From: a virus
DNA length: 64,000 nt
Direction: 5' to 3' (one strand)
Virus record (IMG/VR): IMGVR_UViG_3300033273_000282
Span: 62,001-126,000 of that record
Shown here: positions 33,517 to 41,832 of the stretch, piece by piece
How positions within the stretch are numbered: the stretch's first letter is position 1
Layout: each line of letters starts with the position of its first letter
Program-made: the position numbers and the translations under genes
Notes under the pieces: model-generated
Told to the model about the DNA's origin: nothing
The model's database searches: none
Seen by the model: the letters and a program-made list of their open reading frames with translations, nothing else

Positions 33517-34244
33517 TGTACGATCTTTCCGAAACACAGAGCTACCAAATCGCACAGTATGGATTTGGTAAGGTAATTGAACAGCACGGATTTTCGGTGC
33601 TGAGTTGTGAGAACGCTCGACTTCATAAAAAGATTTTCGGGCATGATCCTGACATACAACAAATCCAACCAGACTTCGATGTCTTGACTGACTGGATTGA
33701 GAAGAATCCAGACGGTAAGGTGGCTGCTGATGAGGAAGTCATGCGGAAGTATTATCATGAAAACCACAGAATGACTGTCCACCACAGGTCACTGGTCTTT
33801 ACAAGTGAGTGGAGATCTGATAGTATTAACGTGCCGTGGTATAGTATTATCTACAAGAAAGGTGCTAGCACTCACATCAAACTTCCTGGTGTAACTCGTC
33901 TAATTTCACAAGAAGCAGGCGGTTCTAGTTTTTGTGCTGGTCCTGATGACTTTACTCAATATGAACGATTTGTACACAAATATGAGACTAATGGTAAGTT
34001 CAGACCAAAAACTTTAGGCTCAATTATTATTCCCAGTGAGGACTGTTTCATTCAGGGAACCCTGATGAAAAAACATTTCGCTTTCAAATGTACAGTGGAC
34101 AGGGAGCAATCCTTGGTTGTAACTAAACCCACCTACATTCTTGAGTTTACAACAAACCCAGTCAATACTCTTCAACTGTGTAGAGATTGGTTCCAACAAT
34201 ACGAAGACGGACTAATTAAAATCGTTGACAGATCTACTTTATGA
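33516..34244 (+). CDS. unknown protein, paralogue A
   Basis: 242 residues. It shares a scaffold with the next gene: an H-x-R-x-LVFT segment (HHRSLVFTSEW), VP-x3-IYKKG, TRLISQEAGGSSFCAGPDD and YERFVHKYE. No known family comes to mind; the spaced strands suggest a beta-rich fold. Translationally linked to both neighbours. Probably arose with its neighbour by tandem duplication. Confidence 0.68.
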   Translation: MYDLSETQSYQIAQYGFGKVIEQHGFSVLSCENARLHKKIFGHDPDIQQIQPDFDVLTDWIEKNPDGKVAADEEVMRKYYHENHRMTVHHRSLVFTSEWRSDSINVPWYSIIYKKGASTHIKLPGVTRLISQEAGGSSFCAGPDDFTQYERFVHKYETNGKFRPKTLGSIIIPSEDCFIQGTLMKKHFAFKCTVDREQSLVVTKPTYILEFTTNPVNTLQLCRDWFQQYEDGLIKIVDRSTL

Positions 34245-34933
34245 TTGAGGCTGGAGTAGCAATTCGTGATTTTGGACATAAATTAACCACACTATTCTAC
34301 AGTGATTGTCCAAAAGGTTTTAAGTTTATTGGTGACGACCCAGAGAATCAAGTAATCAAGATTCCACCAGAGGTTATTCAATACGGTTTAGACATTCGTG
34401 GTCTTACAGGTGATGAGCCTAAGAGACCTGTTAATCAATACTTACATCAATTCTATCTACACAATAGATGTTTGGTGTTCACAAAAGGCATTTGGATGTC
34501 AGAGACAGCAGGCGTTCCTCATGCTTTGGTGTACAAACCAGGCACACATCTCAGTTTTAAGATGGCTGGTATGACACGATTGACCTGCCTAACTGATGGT
34601 GGGGAGTGTATGTGCGTTGGTCCAGATCCTGCTGATCCTGAACTTGGATATTATGACCGCAAGGTACATAAGGTTGATAGTAAGATCGAACTCAACCCAG
34701 AGTCTGATAAGATCGATGTAATCATCGCCACACAACATATGAGGTATGGTGATAAAGAGATCGGTCCTGGTACACCATTTCGTGTCACGAAACCAGATAC
34801 ATTGAGGTTGTTAAAACCTGGATATGTGGTAGAATATTGGCTGGCAGACGTGGATTTCTATCGCACGATGCATGAATACTTTGAGATGTGGGAAAGTGAC
34901 CGCATTACTTTTGTGGAGCGTAGACCAAAATGA
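34241..34933 (+). CDS. unknown protein, paralogue B
   Basis: 230 residues. Similarities to the preceding gene: HNRCLVFTKGIW, VPHALVYKPG, TRLTCLTDGGECMCVGPDP and YDRKVHKVD in the same order and spacing. The N-terminus differs. ATGA overlaps link the pair and the following gene. A role in fibre maturation or host-surface modification is possible. Confidence 0.68.
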   Translation: MIEAGVAIRDFGHKLTTLFYSDCPKGFKFIGDDPENQVIKIPPEVIQYGLDIRGLTGDEPKRPVNQYLHQFYLHNRCLVFTKGIWMSETAGVPHALVYKPGTHLSFKMAGMTRLTCLTDGGECMCVGPDPADPELGYYDRKVHKVDSKIELNPESDKIDVIIATQHMRYGDKEIGPGTPFRVTKPDTLRLLKPGYVVEYWLADVDFYRTMHEYFEMWESDRITFVERRPK

Positions 34934-35205
34934 TTCCTCACAAGCACCTGAAAAGAGAACAACTGGAAGAGTTGTATTCTATTCTGGATGATTATGATAG
35001 TGAGCATGAGCTTACTGAATGGTTTAGATATGTTCTGTGTATGAATGATGGAGACTCCACAATTCATGCGTGTTCTGCTCAAGGACTCCACGTTATTCAG
35101 TGGCATCTAGATGAATGGGATGAAGAAGATGAGGAAAACTATAGATTATGGTGGACCGATGACGATGAGCCTGAGTGGGACTTCGACGATGACGAAGAAG
35201 AGTGA
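34930..35205 (+). CDS. small very acidic protein
   Basis: 91 residues; the C-terminal third is almost entirely Asp/Glu with Trp (DEWDEEDEENYRLWW, DDDEPEWDFDDDEEE). Such acidic tails can mimic DNA or bind basic proteins, so it might inhibit a DNA-binding host protein; this is speculative. Last gene of the fibre operon, ahead of the nuclease/methyltransferase pair. Confidence 0.6.
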   Translation: MIPHKHLKREQLEELYSILDDYDSEHELTEWFRYVLCMNDGDSTIHACSAQGLHVIQWHLDEWDEEDEENYRLWWTDDDEPEWDFDDDEEE

Positions 35206-35252
35206 CAGTTCTCAAACTGGCTGGCATTGTGGCATGAGGTACCAGAATCCGC

Positions 35253-35258
35253 TATACT
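35253..35258 (+). promoter_or_regulatory. -10 element TATACT before the nuclease gene
   Basis: TATACT directly precedes the ATG at 35259. No clear -35 (TTGTGG lies 19 bp upstream). If active, transcription would start within the first codons, favouring an internal start (ATG 35274 or 35289) or a leaderless mRNA. Confidence 0.4.
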
Positions 35259-35822
35259 ATGAATGTCAACGAAATGACCCACTGTCCAATGAAAGCATTT
35301 TTCGAGGACGTTCTGACCCTCCCATTCAAGACCAACAGTCAGGACAATCCGCTTCACGAGTTACAGGTGAAGGACCTGCTCGATAAGCATAACATTAAGT
35401 ACGAATGGCAGCCCAATGGTAGCCAGAACTTCCCTGATTTCCGTGTTCATCTTGCTAACGGGAAGACCCTTGATCTAGAATGTAAGTCCTCTCAGCAGGC
35501 ACATCCTACTTACAATGGTGGTCTCCCTCATGAAGGTGCTGTGTATATTTTCAGCAGCAAGAAGTACAATGAGACTACAGTATTCTTTGCGGACGATGTA
35601 GTCTCTCAGTCTAAGCGCAATATGTACAACTCCCTGGTGGCAGATCTTCGCGCTGTTCTCAAGACTTATCAGATGGATGATGAGTGGCAGAATGATGAGC
35701 GTGGATTTGACTTCTACGTTCGTAACATGTACACTCAGTCTGGTGGTAAAGAAAAGACTGACTATTTCACCCACGCTGCCCGCTCTCTCTGCGAATCCAA
35801 TGTTCTCAATCATAACTGGTGA
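35259..35822 (+). CDS. PD-(D/E)XK restriction-like endonuclease
   Basis: 187 residues. The nuclease core is visible as NFPDFRVHLANGKTLDLECKSS: D60 in PDF and E74-C-K76 in LECKSS give the P-D-X(13)-E-X-K metal site of type II restriction enzymes. A preceding helix (HELQVKDLLDKHNI) fits the conserved N-terminal helix. The gene overlaps the following methyltransferase by 23 nt, indicating an R-M pair or a nuclease for host DNA that the methylase guards against. The start may be 35274 or 35289. Confidence 0.75.
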   Translation: MNVNEMTHCPMKAFFEDVLTLPFKTNSQDNPLHELQVKDLLDKHNIKYEWQPNGSQNFPDFRVHLANGKTLDLECKSSQQAHPTYNGGLPHEGAVYIFSSKKYNETTVFFADDVVSQSKRNMYNSLVADLRAVLKTYQMDDEWQNDERGFDFYVRNMYTQSGGKEKTDYFTHAARSLCESNVLNHNW

Positions 35823-36678
35823 TTGCCAGGAAAAGTTGAAAGCCTTTGATGACAACTCTTTCCAGTCATGTATCACTGATCCACCATACGGTATGGGTAT
35901 GGAACACTGGGATCATTCTGTCCCCAATGTAGACGTTTGGCGTGAAGTATTTCGTGTGCTTCGCCCTGGTGCGTTCTGTCTTGCCTTCTGTTCTCCTGAG
36001 TTGTATCACCGTCTCGCATGTAATGTTGAGGACGCTGGTTTCAACATCAAAGATCAGATTATGTGGATGACCACCACAAAGATGCCCAAGCCCAATAGAC
36101 TCAAGCCAGCACATGAGCCTATTGTTGTAGCACAGAAGCCCTACACAGGTAGTATCAAATCCTGTATGGAAAAGTGGGGATGTGGTATGATTGACACTGA
36201 GACCACTCGTATCCCATGGGATAAGTTACCTCCGAAAGGTTGGGTAAAGGGTGGTGGTAAGCGTCGTACATTTGGTAAAGATGGAAACACTAAAGGTTCT
36301 GGTGCTGAGTATGGCACTGTGGATGCTAATCCTGCTGGTCGCTATCCCTCAAACATTATTGGGGAAGTAGAGAGTGAGCATCAGAAGTATTTCTATGCTC
36401 CTCGTGCTACTCGTAAAGAGAAAGGTGAGGACAATAATCACCCTACGGTCAAGCCAGTCTCACTGATGGAGTATCTCATTCGTGTCTATTCTCCTGCTGG
36501 TAGTATTGTTCTGGATCCTTTCTGTGGTTCTGGGAGTACAGGTGTCGCGGCACTCAATGTAAATCGTGATTTCTATGGGATCGAGATTGATTCCAATTAT
36601 GCTGCCATCGCTGAGCGGCGGTGTGCGGATGTTAAAGTGGACGATGTGATCATGGTCGCCACGATCCCTGGTGTATAG
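35800..36678 (+). CDS. DNA methyltransferase, beta-class N4-cytosine/N6-adenine
   Basis: Transfers methyl from SAM to an amino group on a DNA base. 292 residues with catalytic DPPY at 27-30, KPAHEPIVV at about 102-110, HPTVKPVSLMEYLIR at 214-228, and the SAM-binding DPFCGSGSTG at 239-248. The order DPPY before the FxGxG motif makes it beta class; DPPY leaves adenine or N4-cytosine open. A middle section (about 140-200) is a likely target-recognition part. ATG 35800 is inside the endonuclease gene, so the two are translationally coupled. Confidence 0.9.
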   Translation: MFSIITGDCQEKLKAFDDNSFQSCITDPPYGMGMEHWDHSVPNVDVWREVFRVLRPGAFCLAFCSPELYHRLACNVEDAGFNIKDQIMWMTTTKMPKPNRLKPAHEPIVVAQKPYTGSIKSCMEKWGCGMIDTETTRIPWDKLPPKGWVKGGGKRRTFGKDGNTKGSGAEYGTVDANPAGRYPSNIIGEVESEHQKYFYAPRATRKEKGEDNNHPTVKPVSLMEYLIRVYSPAGSIVLDPFCGSGSTGVAALNVNRDFYGIEIDSNYAAIAERRCADVKVDDVIMVATIPGV

Positions 36679-36699
36679 TATTTCTGTTGAGGCAATCCA

Positions 36700-36849
36700 A
36701 TGAATCTCACTAAAGTCGAAGTTCAGGCAATCATCACTGCTCTCCAGTTGATGAACATTCGTGACCAGAACAATCAGGAGAGGATTCATGGTGTAGACTA
36801 CAGCGACATCGCTAAGAAGATGGAAGACTATCTCTATCGCATGTCGTGA
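36700..36849 (+). CDS. small helical protein
   Basis: 49 residues: LTKVEVQAIITALQLMNIRDQ and a C-terminal helix. No domain recognised. It follows the methyltransferase by 21 nt. Confidence 0.6.
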   Translation: MNLTKVEVQAIITALQLMNIRDQNNQERIHGVDYSDIAKKMEDYLYRMS

Positions 36850-36892
36850 AGTTACTCTTTGTCGTGAGCGGAGTCTGGACACTCCATAACCT

Positions 36893-37333
36893 ATGTCAGT
36901 TGCCATCTCTTTTTCAGGCTATAATCAGCAGCGGAGACTCACCCGCACTGTCATTGATTGGTTTTGCCCCAGATTTATTGGGAAGCATAACATTGCCATT
37001 GATGTAGTAACTCGTGGCATGTTGCGTGAGGGTAACTATGGATCATGTGCTATCATGGATTCATGCTCACGCCCCCGAGAGTTTGAGATTGAGTTACATG
37101 CTCGTCTCAACAAGTTTGACTATCTCACGACGCTGATTCATGAGTTGATTCATGTCAAGCAGCGTGTAAAGCGTGAGCATGTCACAAAATACGATAAGAA
37201 CTATTGGTTCTCTCGTATGATCCCCGATGAGACATCATATGATGATGAGCCATGGGAGATCGAAGCACATAGAGATGAATCATGGATCACAAAGATCTGT
37301 ATTCACGAACTGGGGCTTGACATCCCCGCCTAA
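36893..37333 (+). CDS. zinc metalloprotease-like protein (HExxH)
   Basis: 146 residues with a LIHELIHVKQ helix (HELIH at 83-87), the typical zinc-binding HExxH, and a third candidate ligand in the downstream EIEAH. Similar SprT-type or 'metallopeptidase' proteins are common in cyanophages. It may cleave a host protein or act in virion maturation, but no substrate is evident. Confidence 0.72.
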   Translation: MSVAISFSGYNQQRRLTRTVIDWFCPRFIGKHNIAIDVVTRGMLREGNYGSCAIMDSCSRPREFEIELHARLNKFDYLTTLIHELIHVKQRVKREHVTKYDKNYWFSRMIPDETSYDDEPWEIEAHRDESWITKICIHELGLDIPA

Positions 37334-37405
37334 TACTGGTAAAGTAGTTAAGTTGCTCAGGCAAGTCTGCCCCCAGCAACACCAAAGCAAATCTGCTAAA
37401 TTAAC

Positions 37406-38410
37406 ATGCCTAACAAAGCACATTTTGTCAACATCTCCAAGATCTCTGGTCCTTCAGTTAATGACTGTCAGGCTCCGATGATTGATGGTCGTAGTTATAG
37501 CGTCCTGCGTCGTGAGTCTCGTACGCTCAGTAGCATCATCACCGAGAATGAGAGTGGACAGACTTACAATGTCTTCCGCGCTACTGGTACTGACCAAGAG
37601 AATCTGAAGCGCATCCGTAATGCCCTTCGCGTCTTTGGTTATAAAGTCGATGAGGACATTCCCTACATCTTTGATGATGGTCAGTTGATCGATGGTTACA
37701 CTCGTTTCGAGGCTATCGAGCAAGAGGGTTATTCTTCCTGGATCTTTAACGTGGTCCAAGCCAAAGAAGGATTCAACCGTGAAGATGTAGCACGAGAGAT
37801 CGGTCTCGGTAAGAACAACCACTGGAACGCATTTAAGGCAGCCACTCTTAACGACTGGCAGAAAGTGATCGCCGCTCGTATTGAAGAGTTGTGTGATAAT
37901 GATGCTGCCAATATGCCCACCGTGGGTCAGATTGTGGATTTCATTAACACCATCGATCACTCCTTTACTCAGAAGAAGGTAGCCACTCTCGCTGAAGAGT
38001 GTATTGCCAAGAAGATGAGTTCTCTCACCATGGAGAGTTTCAGCACTCGTTCTGCTCGTAAGAAAGCAGTATCTATGCTCGCTGAAGAAGGACGTGCCAG
38101 CAAGAATCTTGTGGTGCTGAATGGATCTGGTGACCGTACTTACATCTACCGTACTATCGTAGAGATCATGGAGAAGTTCTACGCTACTGGTGAAGTTCCT
38201 GATCTAGTCTCCTTCCTCCAAGATGTTCCCGCAGAGGAAGCCGAAGACATGCGCCGTGAGATTCGTCAGAAGATGGATCATTTCAACAACATCATCGATG
38301 CTGTTGTTGCTGCTCGCATGGAGCAAGGCGCATCCTTTAAGCTCTTTGATCTTAAGGGATTCCTGCCCCAGGTGATCGGAGTTGAGAAGAACAGCATCAT
38401 CTCGGTGTGA
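37406..38410 (+). CDS. ParB/Srx-like domain protein
   Basis: 334 residues. Residues about 65-105 carry a ParB-like core, with PYIFDDGQLIDGYTRFEAI equal to the family's 'xxDGxxRxxA' box. This fold supports CTP or nucleotide hydrolysis, or DNA nicking. The rest is helical (EEAEDMRREIRQKMDHF) and may bind DNA. Position next to a helicase and methyltransferase suggests a DNA-targeting role. A strong terminator follows. Confidence 0.72.
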   Translation: MPNKAHFVNISKISGPSVNDCQAPMIDGRSYSVLRRESRTLSSIITENESGQTYNVFRATGTDQENLKRIRNALRVFGYKVDEDIPYIFDDGQLIDGYTRFEAIEQEGYSSWIFNVVQAKEGFNREDVAREIGLGKNNHWNAFKAATLNDWQKVIAARIEELCDNDAANMPTVGQIVDFINTIDHSFTQKKVATLAEECIAKKMSSLTMESFSTRSARKKAVSMLAEEGRASKNLVVLNGSGDRTYIYRTIVEIMEKFYATGEVPDLVSFLQDVPAEEAEDMRREIRQKMDHFNNIIDAVVAARMEQGASFKLFDLKGFLPQVIGVEKNSIISV

Positions 38411-38424
38411 CACTCACCTGAACC

Positions 38425-38465
38425 GTCCACTGACCCCGCTTCGGCGGGGTTTTTTAGTTTATACT
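38425..38465 (+). promoter_or_regulatory. GTCCAC-box promoter for the SF2 helicase
   Basis: GTCCAC (38425-38430), then 29 bp, then TATACT (38460-38465). The stretch contains the upstream terminator hairpin. The SD-less leader CATCAACGCAAG leads to ATG 38488. One of five promoters with this box spacing. Confidence 0.6.
38433..38456 (+). terminator. intrinsic terminator after the ParB-like gene
   Basis: ACCCCGC-TTCG-GCGGGGT stem (38433-38450) with a very stable TTCG tetraloop, followed by TTTTTT. Confidence 0.95.
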
Positions 38466-38487
38466 GATTTCATCAACGCAAGACACG

Positions 38488-39738
38488 ATGTTCACCCTCC
38501 GTCCTCACCAACAGCGTACCGTCAATGCTCTCGCTGCTGCTGACCGTGGCACTGTCTACATCCCCACTGGTGGCGGCAAGACTCTCTGTATCATGGAAGA
38601 CCTCGCTCGCTTCCTCAGCAGCGCCCAGGGACCCTCTGTGACCGTTGTGGTTGCCCCGCGCATCATGCTGGCTCTTCAGCTGTGTGAAGAGTTCCGTGAG
38701 CATCCTGGTGTGATGCGTTCTGACGTGTTCATGGGGCATGTTCACAGCGGCGAGACTCCCCATTTCCGTACAACTAACAGCGACAAGATCGGTCTGTTTG
38801 TTGATATGTGTAAGTCTGCTCAGGCTCACGCTATCATCTTCACCACCTACAACTCTCTGAACAAGATTGTTGACGCTGGTATTCAGATCGACAATCTGTA
38901 TTGTGATGAGGCACACAACAGCGTACAGCGTAACTTCTTCCCTGTTGTTGCTCTCGCTGCTATAGACGCTGCTCGCGCATATTTCTTCACTGCGACTCCT
39001 AAGTATGCTAAGAATGGCAAGCGTGGCATGAACAATGGTCAGATCTACGGCACCAATCTTATCACTGTTGCTGCTCAAGAGTTGATTGAGTGTGGTAGCA
39101 TTGTTGCTCCCACCATCATTACTCACAAGACTGAGGCAATTCGCAACAAAGAGACGATTGCTTTCGTCGATGCTGACACTGTGACTGGTGTGATTGACAC
39201 TCTCGATGAGGATCAAGCCACCAAAGTTCTGGTTGCTGCTCCTTCTGCGCGGAACATCATGAACATGTTTGTCAAGACTGGTCTCAAGCAAGATCTTATT
39301 GAGCGTGGTTATTCTTGGATGATGATTACATCCAAGCATGGCGCAATCATTGACGGTAAGAAGGTCACTCGTGACCAATTCTTTGACACTCTCCACGCTT
39401 GGGGACTCGATGAGGACAAGAAGTTTGTTCTCTTCCACTATTCTATTCTCTCTGAAGGTATCAACGTGCCTGGTCTTACGCACGTTATTCTCCTTCGCCA
39501 GTTGCCAATTATCGAGATGGCGCAGACTATTGGTCGTGTGATTCGTCTTGATCGTGATGACGCGCAAGCAATCTCTAGTGGTGCGCTCACCCCTGGTAAC
39601 TGGGCTAACTATAAGAAAGGCACTGGCTTTGTTACTGTTCCTATCTACAGCAACCACGGTGCTCAGATTGCTTCACGTCTACAGCGTGTGGTAGATTGTA
39701 TCTTCACTAAGGGTAACCCTGCTGCGGCATGGGTCTGA
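38488..39738 (+). CDS. SF2 helicase (UvsW/DEAH-like)
   Basis: 416 residues. Motif I PTGGGKT is at 26-32, motif II with CDEAHNSV near 138, motif III FTATPKY near 165, and motif VI QTIGRVIRLDRD near 346. The product is a compact DEAH ATPase similar to T4 UvsW, which unwinds branched DNA and R-loops and shifts replication from origin- to recombination-dependent mode. It begins after a terminator-promoter pair, and its leader lacks a Shine-Dalgarno site. Confidence 0.88.
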   Translation: MFTLRPHQQRTVNALAAADRGTVYIPTGGGKTLCIMEDLARFLSSAQGPSVTVVVAPRIMLALQLCEEFREHPGVMRSDVFMGHVHSGETPHFRTTNSDKIGLFVDMCKSAQAHAIIFTTYNSLNKIVDAGIQIDNLYCDEAHNSVQRNFFPVVALAAIDAARAYFFTATPKYAKNGKRGMNNGQIYGTNLITVAAQELIECGSIVAPTIITHKTEAIRNKETIAFVDADTVTGVIDTLDEDQATKVLVAAPSARNIMNMFVKTGLKQDLIERGYSWMMITSKHGAIIDGKKVTRDQFFDTLHAWGLDEDKKFVLFHYSILSEGINVPGLTHVILLRQLPIIEMAQTIGRVIRLDRDDAQAISSGALTPGNWANYKKGTGFVTVPIYSNHGAQIASRLQRVVDCIFTKGNPAAAWV

Positions 39739-39771
39739 CCCCTTACAGGCGATTCTAGGAGGGTCTCACGA

Positions 39772-40380
39772 GTGATTAACACGATGTTCTCTATACCTCT
39801 GGTGAGGTACAGTTTGAGTGATTGGAGCAGCAAAAAGCAGTTCCTAATGTCTACTTTGGAATCTAGGCAGCTCACGATGGGTAGCGAGAGGGTATGGTCA
39901 GACTACGCGGAGAAAAGCTCAGAAAATCTATTGTTGAGCACTATCACAGGTACATTGCGCGATGAGTTAGATCAATTCGCGCAAGACTTCAGGTGTGATC
40001 CATCAATAGTGCATGCTTGGTTCGAGAAAGCATATCAAACCAACCATCACCCAGTACATAATCATGGGCATGGTGGTTGGAGTGCGGTATTGTACCTAGA
40101 TTACGATCCTGATGAGCACACACCCACCATATTTGTCAGTCCGTTTGATCATTTCATCACAGGTGAGCAGTTGACATATTTTCCCGACGTGAAAGAAGGG
40201 GATCTTATTCTATTTCCTAGTTTCCTCCACCATTACACACAGCCAAATGAGAGTCAGATCCCTCGTGCTGTGTTGTCATTCAACCTGACAGTGGATGAGC
40301 ACAATACACCATTGGCATGGGAGAGCAAGGTGGACAGTCAGAGAGCTGGACTACCACGCGACCTTTTGCCCTACTGGTGA
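39772..40380 (+). CDS. 2-oxoglutarate/Fe(II) oxygenase (third of four)
   Basis: 202 residues with IPLVRYSLSDW at the N-terminus and NHHPVHNHGHGGWSAVLYLDYD (H96/H98/H100), LFPSFLHHYTQPN (H153/H154) and RAVLSFNL (R165) in the usual order. GTG 39772 is chosen over ATG 39784 because a perfect AGGAGGG (39757-39763) lies 8 nt upstream, the strongest SD in the small-gene region. Substrate unknown. Confidence 0.85.
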   Translation: MINTMFSIPLVRYSLSDWSSKKQFLMSTLESRQLTMGSERVWSDYAEKSSENLLLSTITGTLRDELDQFAQDFRCDPSIVHAWFEKAYQTNHHPVHNHGHGGWSAVLYLDYDPDEHTPTIFVSPFDHFITGEQLTYFPDVKEGDLILFPSFLHHYTQPNESQIPRAVLSFNLTVDEHNTPLAWESKVDSQRAGLPRDLLPYW

Positions 40381-40383
40381 CTC

Positions 40384-40389
40384 TATAAT
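40384..40389 (+). promoter_or_regulatory. -10 element TATAAT
   Basis: TATAAT, then 5 nt, then the leader CATCAGCAAACAACCCC and ATG at 40414. Same layout as 42529, 42248 and 41406. No -35 consensus. Confidence 0.55.
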
Positions 40390-40413
40390 AACTACATCAG
40401 CAAACAACCCCAG

Positions 40414-40584
40414 ATGACTCGCATCGAGATCAACCGTGAGCTCACCCGACTCCGCTTCGAGCGTGAGAAAGCCCAGCGTGAGGTTGACAACATCCAAGCC
40501 TGTATGAACGCTCTCATCCAGAAGCGTAACGACATGGATTTCGAGGCTAAGCACGGCGATCTGTACACCGCAATGTTCTCCTGA
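40414..40584 (+). CDS. small helical/coiled-coil protein
   Basis: 56 residues, one long charged helix (EINRELTRLRFEREKAQREV). Function unknown. Starts the run of tiny genes up to 43 kb. Confidence 0.7.
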   Translation: MTRIEINRELTRLRFEREKAQREVDNIQACMNALIQKRNDMDFEAKHGDLYTAMFS

Positions 40585-40586
40585 TC

Positions 40587-40799
40587 ATGCTTTTCCAAGT
40601 TACTGACATTCAATTCGACTGCTATCTTGACGACGAAGATTGGAATGAATCCGATCAAGTCTGTACCGAAGAAAAGCTCAGTGAAGAATACACTGGTTCG
40701 ATCTGGGAAGCAGATGATGGTGATGATCTAATCGAAGAGATCACTGCTGCTTCAGGTTGGTGTATTAAGTCCATTGATTATCGCAACGTTCTAAAATGA
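40587..40799 (+). CDS. small acidic conserved-type cyanophage protein
   Basis: 70 residues: MLFQVTDIQFDCYLDDEDW, an acidic middle and the ending EITAASGWCIKSIDYRNVL. I recall cyanophage relatives with the same ADDxDDLIxEITxATGWCVxSIDY pattern. Function unknown. Stop overlaps the next ATG. Confidence 0.78.
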   Translation: MLFQVTDIQFDCYLDDEDWNESDQVCTEEKLSEEYTGSIWEADDGDDLIEEITAASGWCIKSIDYRNVLK

Positions 40800-40930
40800 C
40801 ACCCGAAGAGTTTGAAGAAAACGCACGCATTGTCAGTGGTAATCCACTCTGGACACTTGACAATCGCATTGAAGATGTAACTGACTCCCCTGAAGATTGG
40901 GAAGACTTCTGGCACAATGAAGCCAAGTGA
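40796..40930 (+). CDS. very small acidic protein
   Basis: 44 residues (TPEEFEENARIVSGN ... EDWEDFWHNEAK). ATGA overlap with the previous gene and a 14-nt overlap with the next. Unknown. Confidence 0.6.
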   Translation: MTPEEFEENARIVSGNPLWTLDNRIEDVTDSPEDWEDFWHNEAK

Positions 40931-41141
40931 TTTAATGCACTATCGCATCCAAGCAGCGATGCGAGAGAATACTTTTCCTCCTGAGGAGTTAGAGTATCTT
41001 GGTAAGCGTGGTGATGAGCACTGGTATAGAATTGCTGGTGAGCATGACGTACCAGTGAGCCATATTACCATGTTTGAAGACTGTGACGATCCTGGAACTG
41101 ACCCAGGTGACCTCCATGACCTTTTCGATCCATTAGACTAA
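40917..41141 (+). CDS. small protein
   Basis: 74 residues with HYRIQAAMRENTFPPEELEYLG and an acidic tail (DPGTDPGDLHDLFDPLD). ATG 40935 is an alternative start. Unknown. Confidence 0.62.
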   Translation: MKPSDLMHYRIQAAMRENTFPPEELEYLGKRGDEHWYRIAGEHDVPVSHITMFEDCDDPGTDPGDLHDLFDPLD

Positions 41142-41145
41142 CAGC

Positions 41146-41355
41146 ATGAACAACGCATCCACCATGCCCATCATTGACCGCGACGCTCTCCAGCAAGCCT
41201 ACATCGATCGTATCCTGGATGGTATGGACATCAAAGATATGATGACCATTATTGCTGAGCAATTCGATGAGAATCTCGACAAGTATAGTGTCGATGAGCT
41301 GATTGAAGAGGTTGAGCAATACTATCCTGATCTGCTGGAGGACTCGGCTATCTGA
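41146..41355 (+). CDS. small conserved-type cyanophage protein
   Basis: 69 residues; LQQAYIDRILDGMDIKDMM and a helix ending YYPDLLED match a cyanophage family I recall (xxSYIDRLVDGMDLKDL...APDLLEE). Function unknown. Confidence 0.78.
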   Translation: MNNASTMPIIDRDALQQAYIDRILDGMDIKDMMTIIAEQFDENLDKYSVDELIEEVEQYYPDLLEDSAI

Positions 41356-41371
41356 CCAGTTCAAGAACTGG
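41356..41371. repeat. palindrome abutting a promoter box
   Basis: CCAGTTC-AA-GAACTGG overlaps the first base of the GTCCAC box of the next promoter. It could be a weak terminator hairpin or an operator. Confidence 0.5.
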
Positions 41372-41411
41372 TCCACTGCTCCTCCAGTCAGCACTGACCT
41401 GGCTCTATACT
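41371..41411 (+). promoter_or_regulatory. GTCCAC-box promoter
   Basis: GTCCAC (41371-41376), 29 bp, TATACT (41406-41411), leader CATCAACGCAAGAGACC before ATG 41435. Confidence 0.62.
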
Positions 41412-41434
41412 AAGTTCATCAACGCAAGAGACCA

Positions 41435-41614
41435 ATGCCTCTGATCAGCGACGACACCATCGATCTCCAGCTGCGCCGCACCATCATCAAGAGTATTGAG
41501 AGTTACGACATCGGCACTCTAAAGCGTATTGCCTATGAGGTACGATGTGAAGAGATGGGATTGTTTCCCGACAACACTTACATTGAGTACGGTATCACTG
41601 ACATGGAGTATTGA
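41435..41614 (+). CDS. small protein
   Basis: 59 residues (LISDDTIDLQLRRTIIKSIE ... YGITDMEY). Transcribed from its own promoter with an SD-less leader. Stop overlaps the next ATG (TGATG). Unknown. Confidence 0.68.
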   Translation: MPLISDDTIDLQLRRTIIKSIESYDIGTLKRIAYEVRCEEMGLFPDNTYIEYGITDMEY

Positions 41615-41781
41615 TGATTACTTCCAAAGCACAGATGCTCAAGGTGATTGCTACTACTTCTAAAGAGTACAATCTCACCCGAGAGGAAAAGTTTCAAGTC
41701 TTCTGTAACGTGTGTGACAACATGTTGAAGGAAGGACGCATCTCCAAGGTACAGCACGAACGCTGGACTGAGATCTTCTGA
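41614..41781 (+). CDS. small helical protein
   Basis: 55 residues: helices ITSKAQMLKVIATTSKEYN and EKFQVFCNVCDNMLKEG with two cysteines. Coupled to the preceding gene. Unknown. Confidence 0.66.
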   Translation: MITSKAQMLKVIATTSKEYNLTREEKFQVFCNVCDNMLKEGRISKVQHERWTEIF

Positions 41782-41789
41782 GGACATTT

Positions 41790-41816
41790 GCGGAAGTGGC
41801 ACACCACCGCTTCCGC
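41790..41816 (+). terminator. hairpin after a small-gene pair
   Basis: GCGGAAGTGG / CCGCTTCCGC, a 10-bp stem with one G-T pair and a 7-nt loop. No T-tract follows, so it may be factor-dependent or an mRNA-stabilising 3' end. Confidence 0.5.
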
Positions 41817-41832
41817 TGCTCACCATCTACCC

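Noticed and set aside
38473-39657. 394-residue frame on the minus strand
   Set aside because: Exactly antisense to the well-supported SF2 helicase; composition (Ser, Asn, Thr, His from codon shadows) is not protein-like.
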